Position numbers and translations under genes: made by a program
Source: an uncultured Paracoccaceae bacterium
Lineage (GTDB): Bacteria > Pseudomonadota > Alphaproteobacteria > Rhodobacterales > Rhodobacteraceae
Length of the DNA: 64,000 bases
Assembly: GCA_947496605.1 (NCBI GenBank)
Contig: CANMDF010000003.1
Location: 124,001 to 188,000, forward strand
Direction: 5' to 3'
Shown: positions 9,312 to 17,246 of the stretch, in pieces
How the letters are laid out: each line of letters starts with the position of its first letter
How positions within the stretch are numbered: the stretch's first letter is position 1
Notes under the pieces: model-generated
The model's input: only the letters and a program-made list of their open reading frames with translations
What the model was told of the DNA's origin: nothing
Database searches by the model: none

Positions 9312-9347
9312 GGACCCTCCGGGGGAAGTTTGATGAGACACAGAAAG
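9312..9347 (-). repeat. Dispersed GC-hairpin repeat, sub-type A, between bhcC and bhcD
   Basis: On the minus strand this reads CTTTCTGTGTCTCATC then AAACTTCCCCCGGAGGG, matching the copies at 28788, 32819 and 51050 with a few changes in the GC core. It begins six bases after the bhcC stop codon and lies inside the bhcABCD operon, so it must be transcribed with it. Confidence 0.7.
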
Positions 9348-9393
9348 ACAAGGGTCGGTCGCAGGGCCGGCCCGAATTTTAAGGAAGACCAAG

Positions 9394-10359
9394 ATGATTA
9401 TCGTTCCCGAAAAAGAAATGGCAGGTTTGCTGAACCGCGCCGATGCATTTGACGCGGTCGAGAAAGTGTTCGCCTCCATGTCCAAGGGCAGCGCGTATAA
9501 CTTCCCCGTCATCCGCGAAGCAATCGGCCATGAAGATGCGCTTTATGGCTTTAAGGGCGGGTTTGATCAGGCTGGAATGGCGTTGGGCCTAAAGGCGGGG
9601 GGCTATTGGCCAAACAACCTTGAAAAGCATGGTCATATCAACCACCAGTCGACCGTGTTTTTGTTCGACCCTGACACAGGCATGGTCAAGGCAATGGTCG
9701 GAGGCAATCTGCTGACCGCGTTGCGGACAGCAGCGGCTTCATCGGTTTCCATCAAACACCTGGCTCGCAAGGACGCCAAAGTCATGGGCATGGTCGGCGC
9801 TGGTCATCAGGCGACATTCCAGTTGCGCGCGGCCCTTGAACAACGCGAATTTGAAAAGGTCATTGGTTGGAACTACCACCCAGAAATGCTGCCAAACATC
9901 GAAAAAGTTGCGAGTGAAGCAGGTGTGCCGTTTGAGGCGGTCTCGCTTGAGGGCATGGCAGAAGCCGATGTCGTCATCTCAATCACTTCAACCTTTGCGC
10001 CAACGATTATGGCTGATCACATTGGGCCGGGCACGCATATCGCATGCATGGGCACGGACACAAAAGGCAAGCAAGAGATTGAAACAGCACTTCTTACCAA
10101 GACCACCGTCTTTACCGACGAAGTCGCGCAATCCATCAGTATCGGTGAGGCCCAGCATGCTATCGCAGACGGGCTGATCCAAGAAAGCGACGTCAATGAA
10201 CTGGGTGCAGTCATAAACGGCACGCATCCGGGCCGGACCTCAGATGATGAGATTACGCTCTTTGATGGTACGGGCGTCGGTCTTCAGGACCTCGCAGTGG
10301 CATCGTCAATCGTTGACCTTGCCGTTGAAAAAGGGATCGCGACAATCGTCGATTTCTAG
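9394..10359 (+). CDS. bhcD: Iminosuccinate reductase
   Basis: A 321-residue member of the ornithine cyclodeaminase/mu-crystallin family. It has the N-terminal MIIVPEKEMAGLL, FKGGFDQAGMALGLKAGGYW in the substrate domain, and a Rossmann NAD(P)-binding motif MGMVGAGHQATFQLRAAL near residue 132. In the beta-hydroxyaspartate cycle it reduces iminosuccinate to aspartate, regenerating the amino donor for BhcA. It is last in the operon and is followed by a clear hairpin terminator. The ribosome site is AAGGAAG upstream of the ATG. Confidence 0.92.
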   Translation: MIIVPEKEMAGLLNRADAFDAVEKVFASMSKGSAYNFPVIREAIGHEDALYGFKGGFDQAGMALGLKAGGYWPNNLEKHGHINHQSTVFLFDPDTGMVKAMVGGNLLTALRTAAASSVSIKHLARKDAKVMGMVGAGHQATFQLRAALEQREFEKVIGWNYHPEMLPNIEKVASEAGVPFEAVSLEGMAEADVVISITSTFAPTIMADHIGPGTHIACMGTDTKGKQEIETALLTKTTVFTDEVAQSISIGEAQHAIADGLIQESDVNELGAVINGTHPGRTSDDEITLFDGTGVGLQDLAVASSIVDLAVEKGIATIVDF

Positions 10360-10382
10360 GTATTTGATTACGCCTAACAAAG

Positions 10383-10412
10383 AGCCCTCGATCATCGTGG
10401 ATCGGGGGCTTC
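10383..10412 (+). terminator. Rho-independent-type terminator after bhcD
   Basis: An 11-bp stem (AGCCCTCGATC at 10383-10393 pairs with GATCGGGGGCT at 10400-10410, one G-U pair) has a six-base loop and is followed by the T-rich TCTTGCGTCTTT. It starts 23 bases after the bhcD stop and can serve the convergent histidine kinase gene as well. Confidence 0.75.
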
Positions 10413-10424
10413 TTGCGTCTTTAT

Positions 10425-11351
10425 CTAGAAAACAATCTCAAAAACTGTGTCCGGTCCATTCAACAGGCGAATATCGGCACCTTGGCTTTGCAACATGCGC
10501 CGCACAATAGGCAGCCCCATGCCTGTGCCACCTTGTTCGCGGCGCGTGGTGAAAAACGGATCAAAAATCCGTTCTCTGTTGCCTTCGCTGATGCCAGTGC
10601 CGTCGTCCTTTATCAGTAACCGCGCATCGTGATAATCGAAACGCACCTGCCCTGCCCCATGCGCGCGCGCATTCCCGACCAGGTGGGTTACAACCAAATC
10701 CATTACCTCACGCGGCAAGGGGATCGTGCCATCAGAAACAACGATGGCACCTTCGACACCCATCAACACATCTGACAACTGGCAATCCCCTGCGGGCATG
10801 CCTTCTTGCGCCTGTGCCAAGGCACGTTGCCCATCCAGTAACGCCTCCATGCGGCGCGTATTGTCTGTGATCCCCTGCAACAGCTTGATCCGGTCAGCAT
10901 CGCTTAGATCAGAGTTTTCCAAAAGCTCTGCCGCGCCTTGAATGACAGTTAAAGGCGACTTTAGCTCATGCGTCACATGATCCGCATATGACCGCAAAAC
11001 GGCCTCACGCCCACGCAGAGCCGAGGTCATTTCCAGCACCGCCTGTCCCAGTTGTGAGAACTCCGGCGTGCCAAAATGAGCGGGTGCGCCCACTTCGCCT
11101 TCGCTTTCGGCATAGGCCGTCAACCTGCGGACCGGTCGCAAGACCAAGCGCCACAAAAGCGCACCAAGAATGACCGTGGCAGCAAATGCCATGCATCCAA
11201 TCATCCAAGATGTTTCAGCCCATCCCAGAACACCGCCCGCGACACGAAAATATGCAATGCCAATCAAAGGCAGAAAAAATACCGCTGCCAACGTGCCGCC
11301 CAGGACCAACGCCAAGGGTGGGCGCCATTTGGCTGTTACGCGCCGCGACAT
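10425..11351 (-). CDS. Two-component sensor histidine kinase
   Basis: A 308-residue membrane sensor kinase. It has two N-terminal transmembrane segments (about residues 12-35 and 48-68) with a very short periplasmic loop, then a HAMP-like linker. The dimerisation domain has the phospho-accepting His near 128 (DHVTHELKSPLTVIQGA). The ATPase domain has an N box (VTHLVGNARAHG), G1 (IKDDGTGIS), F box (FDPFFTTRREQ) and G2 (GGTGMGLPIV). It overlaps the response regulator gene by 16 bases and is third in an operon starting with a DUF4173 membrane protein. The layout resembles CreBC-like systems, whose creD partner is also a membrane protein. The signal sensed is unknown. Confidence 0.9.
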   Translation of the reverse strand: MSRRVTAKWRPPLALVLGGTLAAVFFLPLIGIAYFRVAGGVLGWAETSWMIGCMAFAATVILGALLWRLVLRPVRRLTAYAESEGEVGAPAHFGTPEFSQLGQAVLEMTSALRGREAVLRSYADHVTHELKSPLTVIQGAAELLENSDLSDADRIKLLQGITDNTRRMEALLDGQRALAQAQEGMPAGDCQLSDVLMGVEGAIVVSDGTIPLPREVMDLVVTHLVGNARAHGAGQVRFDYHDARLLIKDDGTGISEGNRERIFDPFFTTRREQGGTGMGLPIVRRMLQSQGADIRLLNGPDTVFEIVF

Positions 11352-12016
11352 GCACCCATCCTGATACCCACGCCATGCACCGTTTCAATCGCGTCGGCAC
11401 ATCCAGCCTTGCCCAATTTACTGCGCAAATTACGCAGGTGGCTGTCCATCGTGCGGTCGCTCACATTCACATTGGTCCCATAGATTGCATCCACCAGCTG
11501 AGGGCGCGACATGACATTGTCGGGACGTGAAATCAGTCGCTCCAACAAGTCCATCTCGCGCGAGGTCAGCGTGACTGTCGCATCATTTACATGACAAAGG
11601 TGACGGGCCGGATCGACGCTGATGATGCCACGCCGCATCACAACTTGATCCGAGACTTCGCCATTGCTGCGCTTCAAGATCGCACGCACCCGCGCGACCA
11701 GTTCACGCGGCGAAAAGGGCTTGGACACATAGTCATCAGCCCCCAATTCCAGCCCGACTACACGGTCAATCTCATCTCCGCGGGCGGTCAGAAACAGGAT
11801 CGGCACTTGGGACGTTCTGCGCAAAGCGCGGCAGACCTCCAAACCGTCCAGCTCTGGCATACCGATATCGAGGATGACCAGATCAGGTTGTAGGCTTTCC
11901 GCCTTTTCAAGGGCGGCCCGCCCTTCGCCTGCCTCAGCTACCGCGAATCCGGCTTGTGTCAATGCAATCCGCACGACATCGCGGATTTGGCCATCATCAT
12001 CTGCCACAAGGATCAT
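11336..12016 (-). CDS. OmpR-type two-component response regulator
   Basis: A 226-residue regulator with an N-terminal receiver domain: acidic pocket D6-D8, phospho-acceptor D50 in DLVILDIGMPELDG, and conserved Lys near 100 in DDYVSKPFSPRE. The C-terminal winged-helix DNA-binding domain includes LTSREMDLLERL and VNVSDRTMDSHLRNLRSKL. It overlaps the upstream membrane-protein gene by 4 bases (ATGA) and the downstream kinase gene by 16, so the three are co-translated. Target genes are unknown; by analogy with CreB or other operon-encoded pairs it may control its own operon. Confidence 0.92.
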   Translation of the reverse strand: MILVADDDGQIRDVVRIALTQAGFAVAEAGEGRAALEKAESLQPDLVILDIGMPELDGLEVCRALRRTSQVPILFLTARGDEIDRVVGLELGADDYVSKPFSPRELVARVRAILKRSNGEVSDQVVMRRGIISVDPARHLCHVNDATVTLTSREMDLLERLISRPDNVMSRPQLVDAIYGTNVNVSDRTMDSHLRNLRSKLGKAGCADAIETVHGVGIRMGACRGA

Positions 12017-13449
12017 TGTTCTATCTCCATTGTTGCCAAACTACGGTGCAGGCGCATGTTGCGGTAGCCCCATTCGCGCCAATCGTCGCGCTGGGACAGA
12101 TAAGGGCGGTAGCTATAGCAAAGCTGCTCTCCTGTTTCGGCTTCGTAGACGTGAATGGCGGGGATCGCACCTTCGCTCAGACTGCAAAGATAATAGTCGT
12201 TTTCACGATCATCAGCCAAGTTGTGACGCGCAATATGGCCGTCGATATTGACCAGGTTGCAAAGGTAAATCGCCAAAAGACCCAGACCGAACGCCCGTTC
12301 AAAAAACCAGCCGATGGTCTGTTTTCCCATCATTTGCATGATAATCAGGATCAGCCCCAAGGCGACGACGATCATCCAAACGAAGGCTGCAACGCGCAAA
12401 CGGGTTAGACCATAAACATCGACGTATAGATCAAGCCGAAGGATCGATGAAATCACCAAGACAACGGTCTGTGCGATCCACAGGTACAGCAATCGCCGCA
12501 TGCCGGACCCCGTCCCTAGGTAGGGTTGGGTCATCAGCGCAAACAAGCCAGCAAGAAGGGCCGTAGCCAAAAGCGGATAGGCACCGCGATGTGCATATTC
12601 AGCGTAAGTCATCCCGTCCGGCAGGGTAACACCGCCCCAAAGATAACCGATGTCCAACACCGTTTGGATCAAGAAGATCAGATTAAAGACAACCAAGGCA
12701 CGGCGCACCGAACGTGCGTTCAGAAAGCCCGAACGTATCGACCGAATCCTGACAGGTTTCGAGCGCATCAGCGCTGGCATCATCACTGTCAGACGCAGGA
12801 ATGGCCAAATAATAATCGCCAGAAACACCCAGAAAAAGACCCGCTCAAGACGCGGCAAAATGTTTGGGTCTATGTCTGCAAATGAAAGCAGCCATTGATC
12901 AACAAGCGGGTTTGCCGCCGCAAAAAGAACAAGGAAAATTCCGCCGACGCCCACAGGCAGCGCCCAATCGAAAATGACTTCACGAAAGCTTCCCTTAGAT
13001 GGCACTGAAACGCGCATAGCAAAGGCATCTCGCGCGGTCTGCACCAAGCTGTATCCCGGCATGCGGACGACAGCGCGTAGAAGGTGCTGCGTCATTCGTT
13101 TATCAGACACTATCATGATGCCAAAGGTCATGAGGCCAACCAATGCCATCATGACGGTACTGAATTGCACCACCTCAATCAGTGGGACTACAGCAATGAT
13201 CAACATTGCCGATGCCTTTAGAAGAAGAGCGCGTTCCAGGGTTTTTGAAACCGTCAATGCAATCGCAAAGCCAATCAAGAGCATCCAAAGTGCCAGACCG
13301 ATGCCGGGCCGGACACCCCACATCAAAAAATCGGCCAGCAACAAGGCAACAATCAAGATCGGACCTGCCCGAACACCTTTCGGGGGGTCGGTATCATCCA
13401 TCCACCACGCGTCTTTTGCGATCCGGTGCGGCACACCTCGTACAACCAT
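12013..13449 (-). CDS. DUF4173-type polytopic membrane protein
   Basis: A 478-residue protein with about ten hydrophobic segments spread over residues 25-410 and a soluble C-terminal region of about 70 residues ending RLHRSLATMEIEQ. The TM pattern and segments such as GGVTLPDGMTYAEYAHRGAYPLLATALL fit the DUF4173 family, whose function is not established. The ATG at 13449 is preceded by GGGACAG. It leads an operon with the two-component pair, so it may act with the sensor kinase as an accessory membrane sensor or be the output of the system; this is inference. Confidence 0.75.
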   Translation of the reverse strand: MVVRGVPHRIAKDAWWMDDTDPPKGVRAGPILIVALLLADFLMWGVRPGIGLALWMLLIGFAIALTVSKTLERALLLKASAMLIIAVVPLIEVVQFSTVMMALVGLMTFGIMIVSDKRMTQHLLRAVVRMPGYSLVQTARDAFAMRVSVPSKGSFREVIFDWALPVGVGGIFLVLFAAANPLVDQWLLSFADIDPNILPRLERVFFWVFLAIIIWPFLRLTVMMPALMRSKPVRIRSIRSGFLNARSVRRALVVFNLIFLIQTVLDIGYLWGGVTLPDGMTYAEYAHRGAYPLLATALLAGLFALMTQPYLGTGSGMRRLLYLWIAQTVVLVISSILRLDLYVDVYGLTRLRVAAFVWMIVVALGLILIIMQMMGKQTIGWFFERAFGLGLLAIYLCNLVNIDGHIARHNLADDRENDYYLCSLSEGAIPAIHVYEAETGEQLCYSYRPYLSQRDDWREWGYRNMRLHRSLATMEIEQ

Positions 13450-13539
13450 AACTGTCCCTTTCTACTCTTTTGAGAAAAGGTTTATGGATAAGGCGTGCAA
13501 AGCCGCCTGCGGAAATGTGCAGATCCTGTGCAGAAGGGC

Positions 13540-14223
13540 TTAGCTGGATACAGCAGCGCGGATTGCGCGAATATTCTCGCCGTAGGGTGCCGGGTCAGAA
13601 ACCGAACCACCGCGGAACACGGCCGATCCTGCGACCAACACATCGGCGCCAGCTGCAGCGACCAAAGGTGCGGTCGTCGGATCAACACCACCATCGATCT
13701 CAATATGGATCGGGCGATCGCCGATCATGGCCCGCAGTTCCCGAACCTTTTCGACTTGGCTATGGATAAATTTCTGCCCCCCGAACCCGGGGTTCACAGT
13801 CATGACACAGACAAGGTCGACCATATCCAAAAGCGTCTCGACCGAAGACGCAGGCGTTCCGGGGTTTAAGGCAACGCCCGCCTTGGCCCCAGCGCCGCGT
13901 ATCGCCTGCAAAGTGCGGTGAATATGCGGCCCAGCCTCGACATGGGCAGTGATAATGTCGGCTCCGGCTTTGGCAAACCCTTCGATATAAGGATCGACAG
14001 GGGCGATCATCAAATGCACGTCCATTACGCCTTTGATATGCGGTCGGATCGCCGCACAAGTCGCAGGACCAAAAGTGATGTTCGGCACAAAATGCCCATC
14101 CATGACATCGACATGCACCCAGTCGGCACCCTGCGCTTCAATTGCTTCACACTCCGCGCCGAAATTGGCGAAATCGGCAGACAGGATCGACGGTGCAATT
14201 TTAACAGAGCGGTCAAAGGACAT
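13540..14223 (-). CDS. rpe: Ribulose-phosphate 3-epimerase
   Basis: A 227-residue TIM-barrel epimerase of normal length. Family motifs are all present: [33 protein letters not shown] with metal-binding His and Asp, [19 protein letters not shown], and [12 protein letters not shown]. It interconverts ribulose-5-phosphate and xylulose-5-phosphate in the pentose phosphate pathway. The start at 14223 matches the family's N terminus; the upstream extension to 14316 does not. It is divergent from the small transporter at 14344. Confidence 0.95.
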   Translation of the reverse strand: MSFDRSVKIAPSILSADFANFGAECEAIEAQGADWVHVDVMDGHFVPNITFGPATCAAIRPHIKGVMDVHLMIAPVDPYIEGFAKAGADIITAHVEAGPHIHRTLQAIRGAGAKAGVALNPGTPASSVETLLDMVDLVCVMTVNPGFGGQKFIHSQVEKVRELRAMIGDRPIHIEIDGGVDPTTAPLVAAAGADVLVAGSAVFRGGSVSDPAPYGENIRAIRAAVSS

Positions 14224-14343
14224 GATGTAACTTTCTTGTGGTTTTGTGGGCCTTACCACGAGGAAGCATAGGTCCGGAATACCCGCATTGTTCAAAACAC
14301 TGATGAGACGCATCATTTCTCTATATTTTAGGGAGTGAGTTTT

Positions 14344-14790
14344 ATGAATTTTGCATTATTTTCGGCAACTGTTGCGATTGTCTGCGTTGGTGCCGCCCTC
14401 GCATTTCAGGCACCGGTCAACGCGGCCCTTGCAAAGGGAATCGGTGATCCGGTTTGGGCGGCGGCTATTTCATTCGGTGTCGGTTTCTTACTGCTTGGCG
14501 GCATTGCCGTTTCGCGCGGCAGCGGGCCTTCACTCATTCAGATCCAAACATTGCCAATGTGGGCCCTGACAGGTGGCGCGCTTGGTGCAATTTGGGTTCT
14601 GGCCGCGATTTGGTCAGTGCCAAAGCTCGGGGTGGTCACCATGTTCTCTGCTATGATCTTGGGGCAGATGATTGCGGCCTTGATTATCGATACAGGTGGT
14701 TTGCTTGGGCTAAATCCGCGCGAGTTAAGCATTACACGGGTGGCCGCAGTCGGCTGCGTGGCAATTGGCGTTGCTCTGTCGTATCAATAA
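14344..14790 (+). CDS. DMT-family small transporter (YdcZ/DUF606 type)
   Basis: A 148-residue protein with five hydrophobic segments and the half-size DMT layout of the YdcZ/DUF606 family. The N-terminal [28 protein letters not shown] and the later [26 protein letters not shown] are characteristic. GGGAG at 14331-14335 places the start at the ATG at 14344 rather than the GTG at 14335. Half-size DMT proteins usually work as dimers; the substrate is unknown. It is followed 41 bases later by an AraC regulator on the same strand. Confidence 0.75.
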   Translation: MNFALFSATVAIVCVGAALAFQAPVNAALAKGIGDPVWAAAISFGVGFLLLGGIAVSRGSGPSLIQIQTLPMWALTGGALGAIWVLAAIWSVPKLGVVTMFSAMILGQMIAALIIDTGGLLGLNPRELSITRVAAVGCVAIGVALSYQ

Positions 14791-14831
14791 TTTAATGCTG
14801 CAACGCAGCAATTCATGTGCTATCTAGCCGT

Positions 14832-15665
14832 ATGGCCAACAAATTGCTTCACAAAGATATCCTGAACTCTGGTGCACAAGTGCGCCTCACCCGTGCGACG
14901 CTGACATCGGCACGGCCGAAATATCTGCACGACCACGACTTCTACGAGCTCTTTTGGGTCCAAAACGGACAAGTCCGGCATCATCTAGCCGATGGGGCCG
15001 AAACACTGACGGAAGGCGACGTTGTTTTTGTGCAACCTGGCCAAATGCATGGTCTACAAGGACGCGGTGAGCATGCGCTAGTTGTGTCGCTGTGTATTCA
15101 TCCAAAGACGGTCAAAGGGCTTGCCAAAAGGCACCCCAGTATCGACGGTCACCTTTTCTGGGCAAATGCAGGTCCAGTCAAAGCCCAGCGTGACATGCGT
15201 CAGCTTGCAGCGCTTAATCATGCGGCCGTCCAGCTTGAGAACAGCCCTTGTGATACATTGGCAGCCGAGGCGTTTTTGCTACCTCTTTGCGCAGACTTGA
15301 CCGCGACCGCCTTTGCCGAAGACGTCCCTGATTGGCTGGTACGGGCGTGCAATGCGGCCTATGCGCCAGATGTTTTTCGGGAAGGGTCGGCAGGGCTGGT
15401 TGCCATTGCAGGCAAGGCACATCCTCATGTTAGCCGCATGATGCGCAGGTATCTGGGGCAAACTCCGTCAGATTATGTAAACCATATTCGCATGCAACAC
15501 GCTGCAAGGGCGCTGACAACAGACAGCGATGCTATCAACGAAATCGCAGCGGATTGCGGTATTCCGAACATGTCACATTTCCACAAACTCTTTCGCGCTG
15601 CACACGGCCTGACGCCATTGCAGTACAGACAAAAGTTCCAGCGTCAGGTCGTCCAGCCGAGCTAA
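14832..15665 (+). CDS. AraC-family transcriptional regulator with cupin sensor domain
   Basis: A 277-residue protein. The N-terminal half is a cupin-like sugar-binding fold (HDHDFYELFWVQNGQVRHHLADG, then EGDVVFVQPGQMHGLQG). The C-terminal 100 residues hold two helix-turn-helix motifs, ending with INEIAADCGIPNMSHFHKLFRAAHGLTPLQYRQKF as in AraC/XylS regulators. The start is uncertain: the ATG at 14832 fits best, and a GTG at 14817 is in frame. It lies just upstream of deoC and the aldehyde dehydrogenase, so regulation of deoxyribose/aldehyde use is plausible but not shown. Confidence 0.85.
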   Translation: MANKLLHKDILNSGAQVRLTRATLTSARPKYLHDHDFYELFWVQNGQVRHHLADGAETLTEGDVVFVQPGQMHGLQGRGEHALVVSLCIHPKTVKGLAKRHPSIDGHLFWANAGPVKAQRDMRQLAALNHAAVQLENSPCDTLAAEAFLLPLCADLTATAFAEDVPDWLVRACNAAYAPDVFREGSAGLVAIAGKAHPHVSRMMRRYLGQTPSDYVNHIRMQHAARALTTDSDAINEIAADCGIPNMSHFHKLFRAAHGLTPLQYRQKFQRQVVQPS

Positions 15666-15763
15666 GGACGTCACGGTATCTGACATATCATTTGACCAAA
15701 CGGTCAAAACTTGCCAAGACACGCCCAAAGTGCCACCCTTATTTGGCACCGCAGGAGGCCGAC

Positions 15764-16759
15764 TTGCAGATCACGCAAACCCCAACACTGACCACGTCTC
15801 AACTGCCGCAGGTCCATTTGCCACGCAACGAAGGCATGCCATTGGACCTTGATTGGGTCATGGCCGTTCAGGCCAATACATCGGCGATTGAACGCCGCGC
15901 CAAAACGCTGCCCGGACGACGGAGCGTCAAAAAAGATCACCAAGCTGCCTGGCTTTGCAAAGCGATCAGCCTGATGGACCTGACCACGCTTTCCGGAGAC
16001 GACAGCGAAGGACGGGTGCGCCGTTTATGCGCCAAAGCCCGCCAGCCAGTGGCACAACCACTTCTAGAAGCGCTCGGTATGGAAGGTCTGACCACGGGGG
16101 CAATCTGCGTTTACCACGACATGGTGCCTACGGCTGTTGATGCACTGCAGGGCACAAACATCCCGGTTGCTGCCGTTTCAACTGGCTTTCCCGCTGGCCT
16201 GTCGCCTTTCCATCTTCGCATCGCCGAAATCAGCGAAAGCGTCGCGGCAGGGGCGCAAGAAATCGACATCGTCATCAGCCGTCGCCATGTGCTGACCGGG
16301 AACTGGCAAGCGCTTTATGATGAAATGAAGGAAATGCGGGCCGCTTGCGGTGATGCCCATGTCAAAGCGATCCTCGCGACTGGCGAACTGGGCACCCTGC
16401 GAAACGTCGCCCGTGCGTCACTGATTTGTATGATGGCGGGTGCGGATTTCATCAAGACGTCGACCGGCAAAGAACCCGTGAACGCGACCTTACCCGTCAC
16501 GCTGACGATGATCCGCGCGATCCGCGAATATGAAGACCGCACCGGCGTCAAAGTCGGCTACAAACCTGCCGGCGGCATTAGCAAAGCCAAAGATGCACTG
16601 GTCTATCTTAGCATGATCAAAGACGAGCTTGGCGACCGCTGGCTGCAACCCGAACTGTTCCGCTTTGGCGCATCCAGCCTGCTGGGCGACATCGAACGGC
16701 AACTCGAACATCACGTCACCGGGGCCTATTCGGCCCAGTGGCGGCACGCGATTGGATAG
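15764..16759 (+). CDS. deoC: Deoxyribose-phosphate aldolase, TTG start
   Basis: A 331-residue DeoC of the long class. Catalytic segments are visible: MAGADFIKTSTGKEPVNAT with the Schiff-base lysine, and VGYKPAGGISK with the second lysine. It cleaves 2-deoxyribose-5-phosphate to glyceraldehyde-3-phosphate and acetaldehyde. The start is set to TTG 15764 because a perfect AGGAGG lies at 15753-15758, five bases upstream, and no in-frame ATG nearby has one; the frame running back into the AraC gene is not used. The downstream aldehyde dehydrogenase could oxidise the acetaldehyde released. A short ion-channel gene sits between them. Confidence 0.9.
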   Translation: MQITQTPTLTTSQLPQVHLPRNEGMPLDLDWVMAVQANTSAIERRAKTLPGRRSVKKDHQAAWLCKAISLMDLTTLSGDDSEGRVRRLCAKARQPVAQPLLEALGMEGLTTGAICVYHDMVPTAVDALQGTNIPVAAVSTGFPAGLSPFHLRIAEISESVAAGAQEIDIVISRRHVLTGNWQALYDEMKEMRAACGDAHVKAILATGELGTLRNVARASLICMMAGADFIKTSTGKEPVNATLPVTLTMIRAIREYEDRTGVKVGYKPAGGISKAKDALVYLSMIKDELGDRWLQPELFRFGASSLLGDIERQLEHHVTGAYSAQWRHAIG

Positions 16760-16763
16760 TGGG

Positions 16764-17246
16764 ATGACAGTATATTGGACATTGTATCCCAAACTGCCAT
16801 TCACGCTTTTAGTATTTGGTTTTGCCCAATTCAACTTTGCCGTATTCTCTAACGCTCCACCAATAGCGAGTGATCTGCTAATGGTGATCTTGGCTCTAAT
16901 GGGGTTCATTTGGCATTTTCGGTACTGCGGGCATTGTATTAGGCGCAGGTTGCCACCACCACCTCAAGCTATGGCTGTAAGCCTTCTATTTGTTATTCTA
17001 ACCATCACATCATTCGCTCAGGTCTATCGTCTACTAGGATTGGAGTTCGTAGAAGACAGGTTCGATTATATATATTTTTCAACCGTAACATTTACAACGC
17101 TAGGCTACGGAGACATCACGCCAAGTGGATACTTGAGGATTGCCGCGATAGTACAAGCAATTCTGGGCTACATCATGGTTCCGCTGATAGTGGGTCAGGT
17201 GTTGTGGTCATGGAGTACGGCAAGCCGCAAAGGTAAATACCAATGA
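16764..17246 (+). CDS. Two-TM potassium-channel-like protein
   Basis: A 160-residue membrane protein. Hydrophobic segments lie at about residues 10-30, 34-50, 72-90 and 135-155. The pore helix and selectivity filter are seen in STVTFTTLGYGDITPSG (TLGYGD) near residue 120, so it belongs to the Ion_trans_2 group of small K+ channel proteins. No cytosolic RCK domain is attached. It starts four bases after the deoC stop and overlaps the aldehyde dehydrogenase start by 4 bases. Its codons look more AT-rich than its neighbours, e.g. around 17061-17100, which suggests insertion by transfer into a deoC-aldehyde dehydrogenase pair. The ribosome site (GTGGG) is weak. Confidence 0.8.
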   Translation: MTVYWTLYPKLPFTLLVFGFAQFNFAVFSNAPPIASDLLMVILALMGFIWHFRYCGHCIRRRLPPPPQAMAVSLLFVILTITSFAQVYRLLGLEFVEDRFDYIYFSTVTFTTLGYGDITPSGYLRIAAIVQAILGYIMVPLIVGQVLWSWSTASRKGKYQ

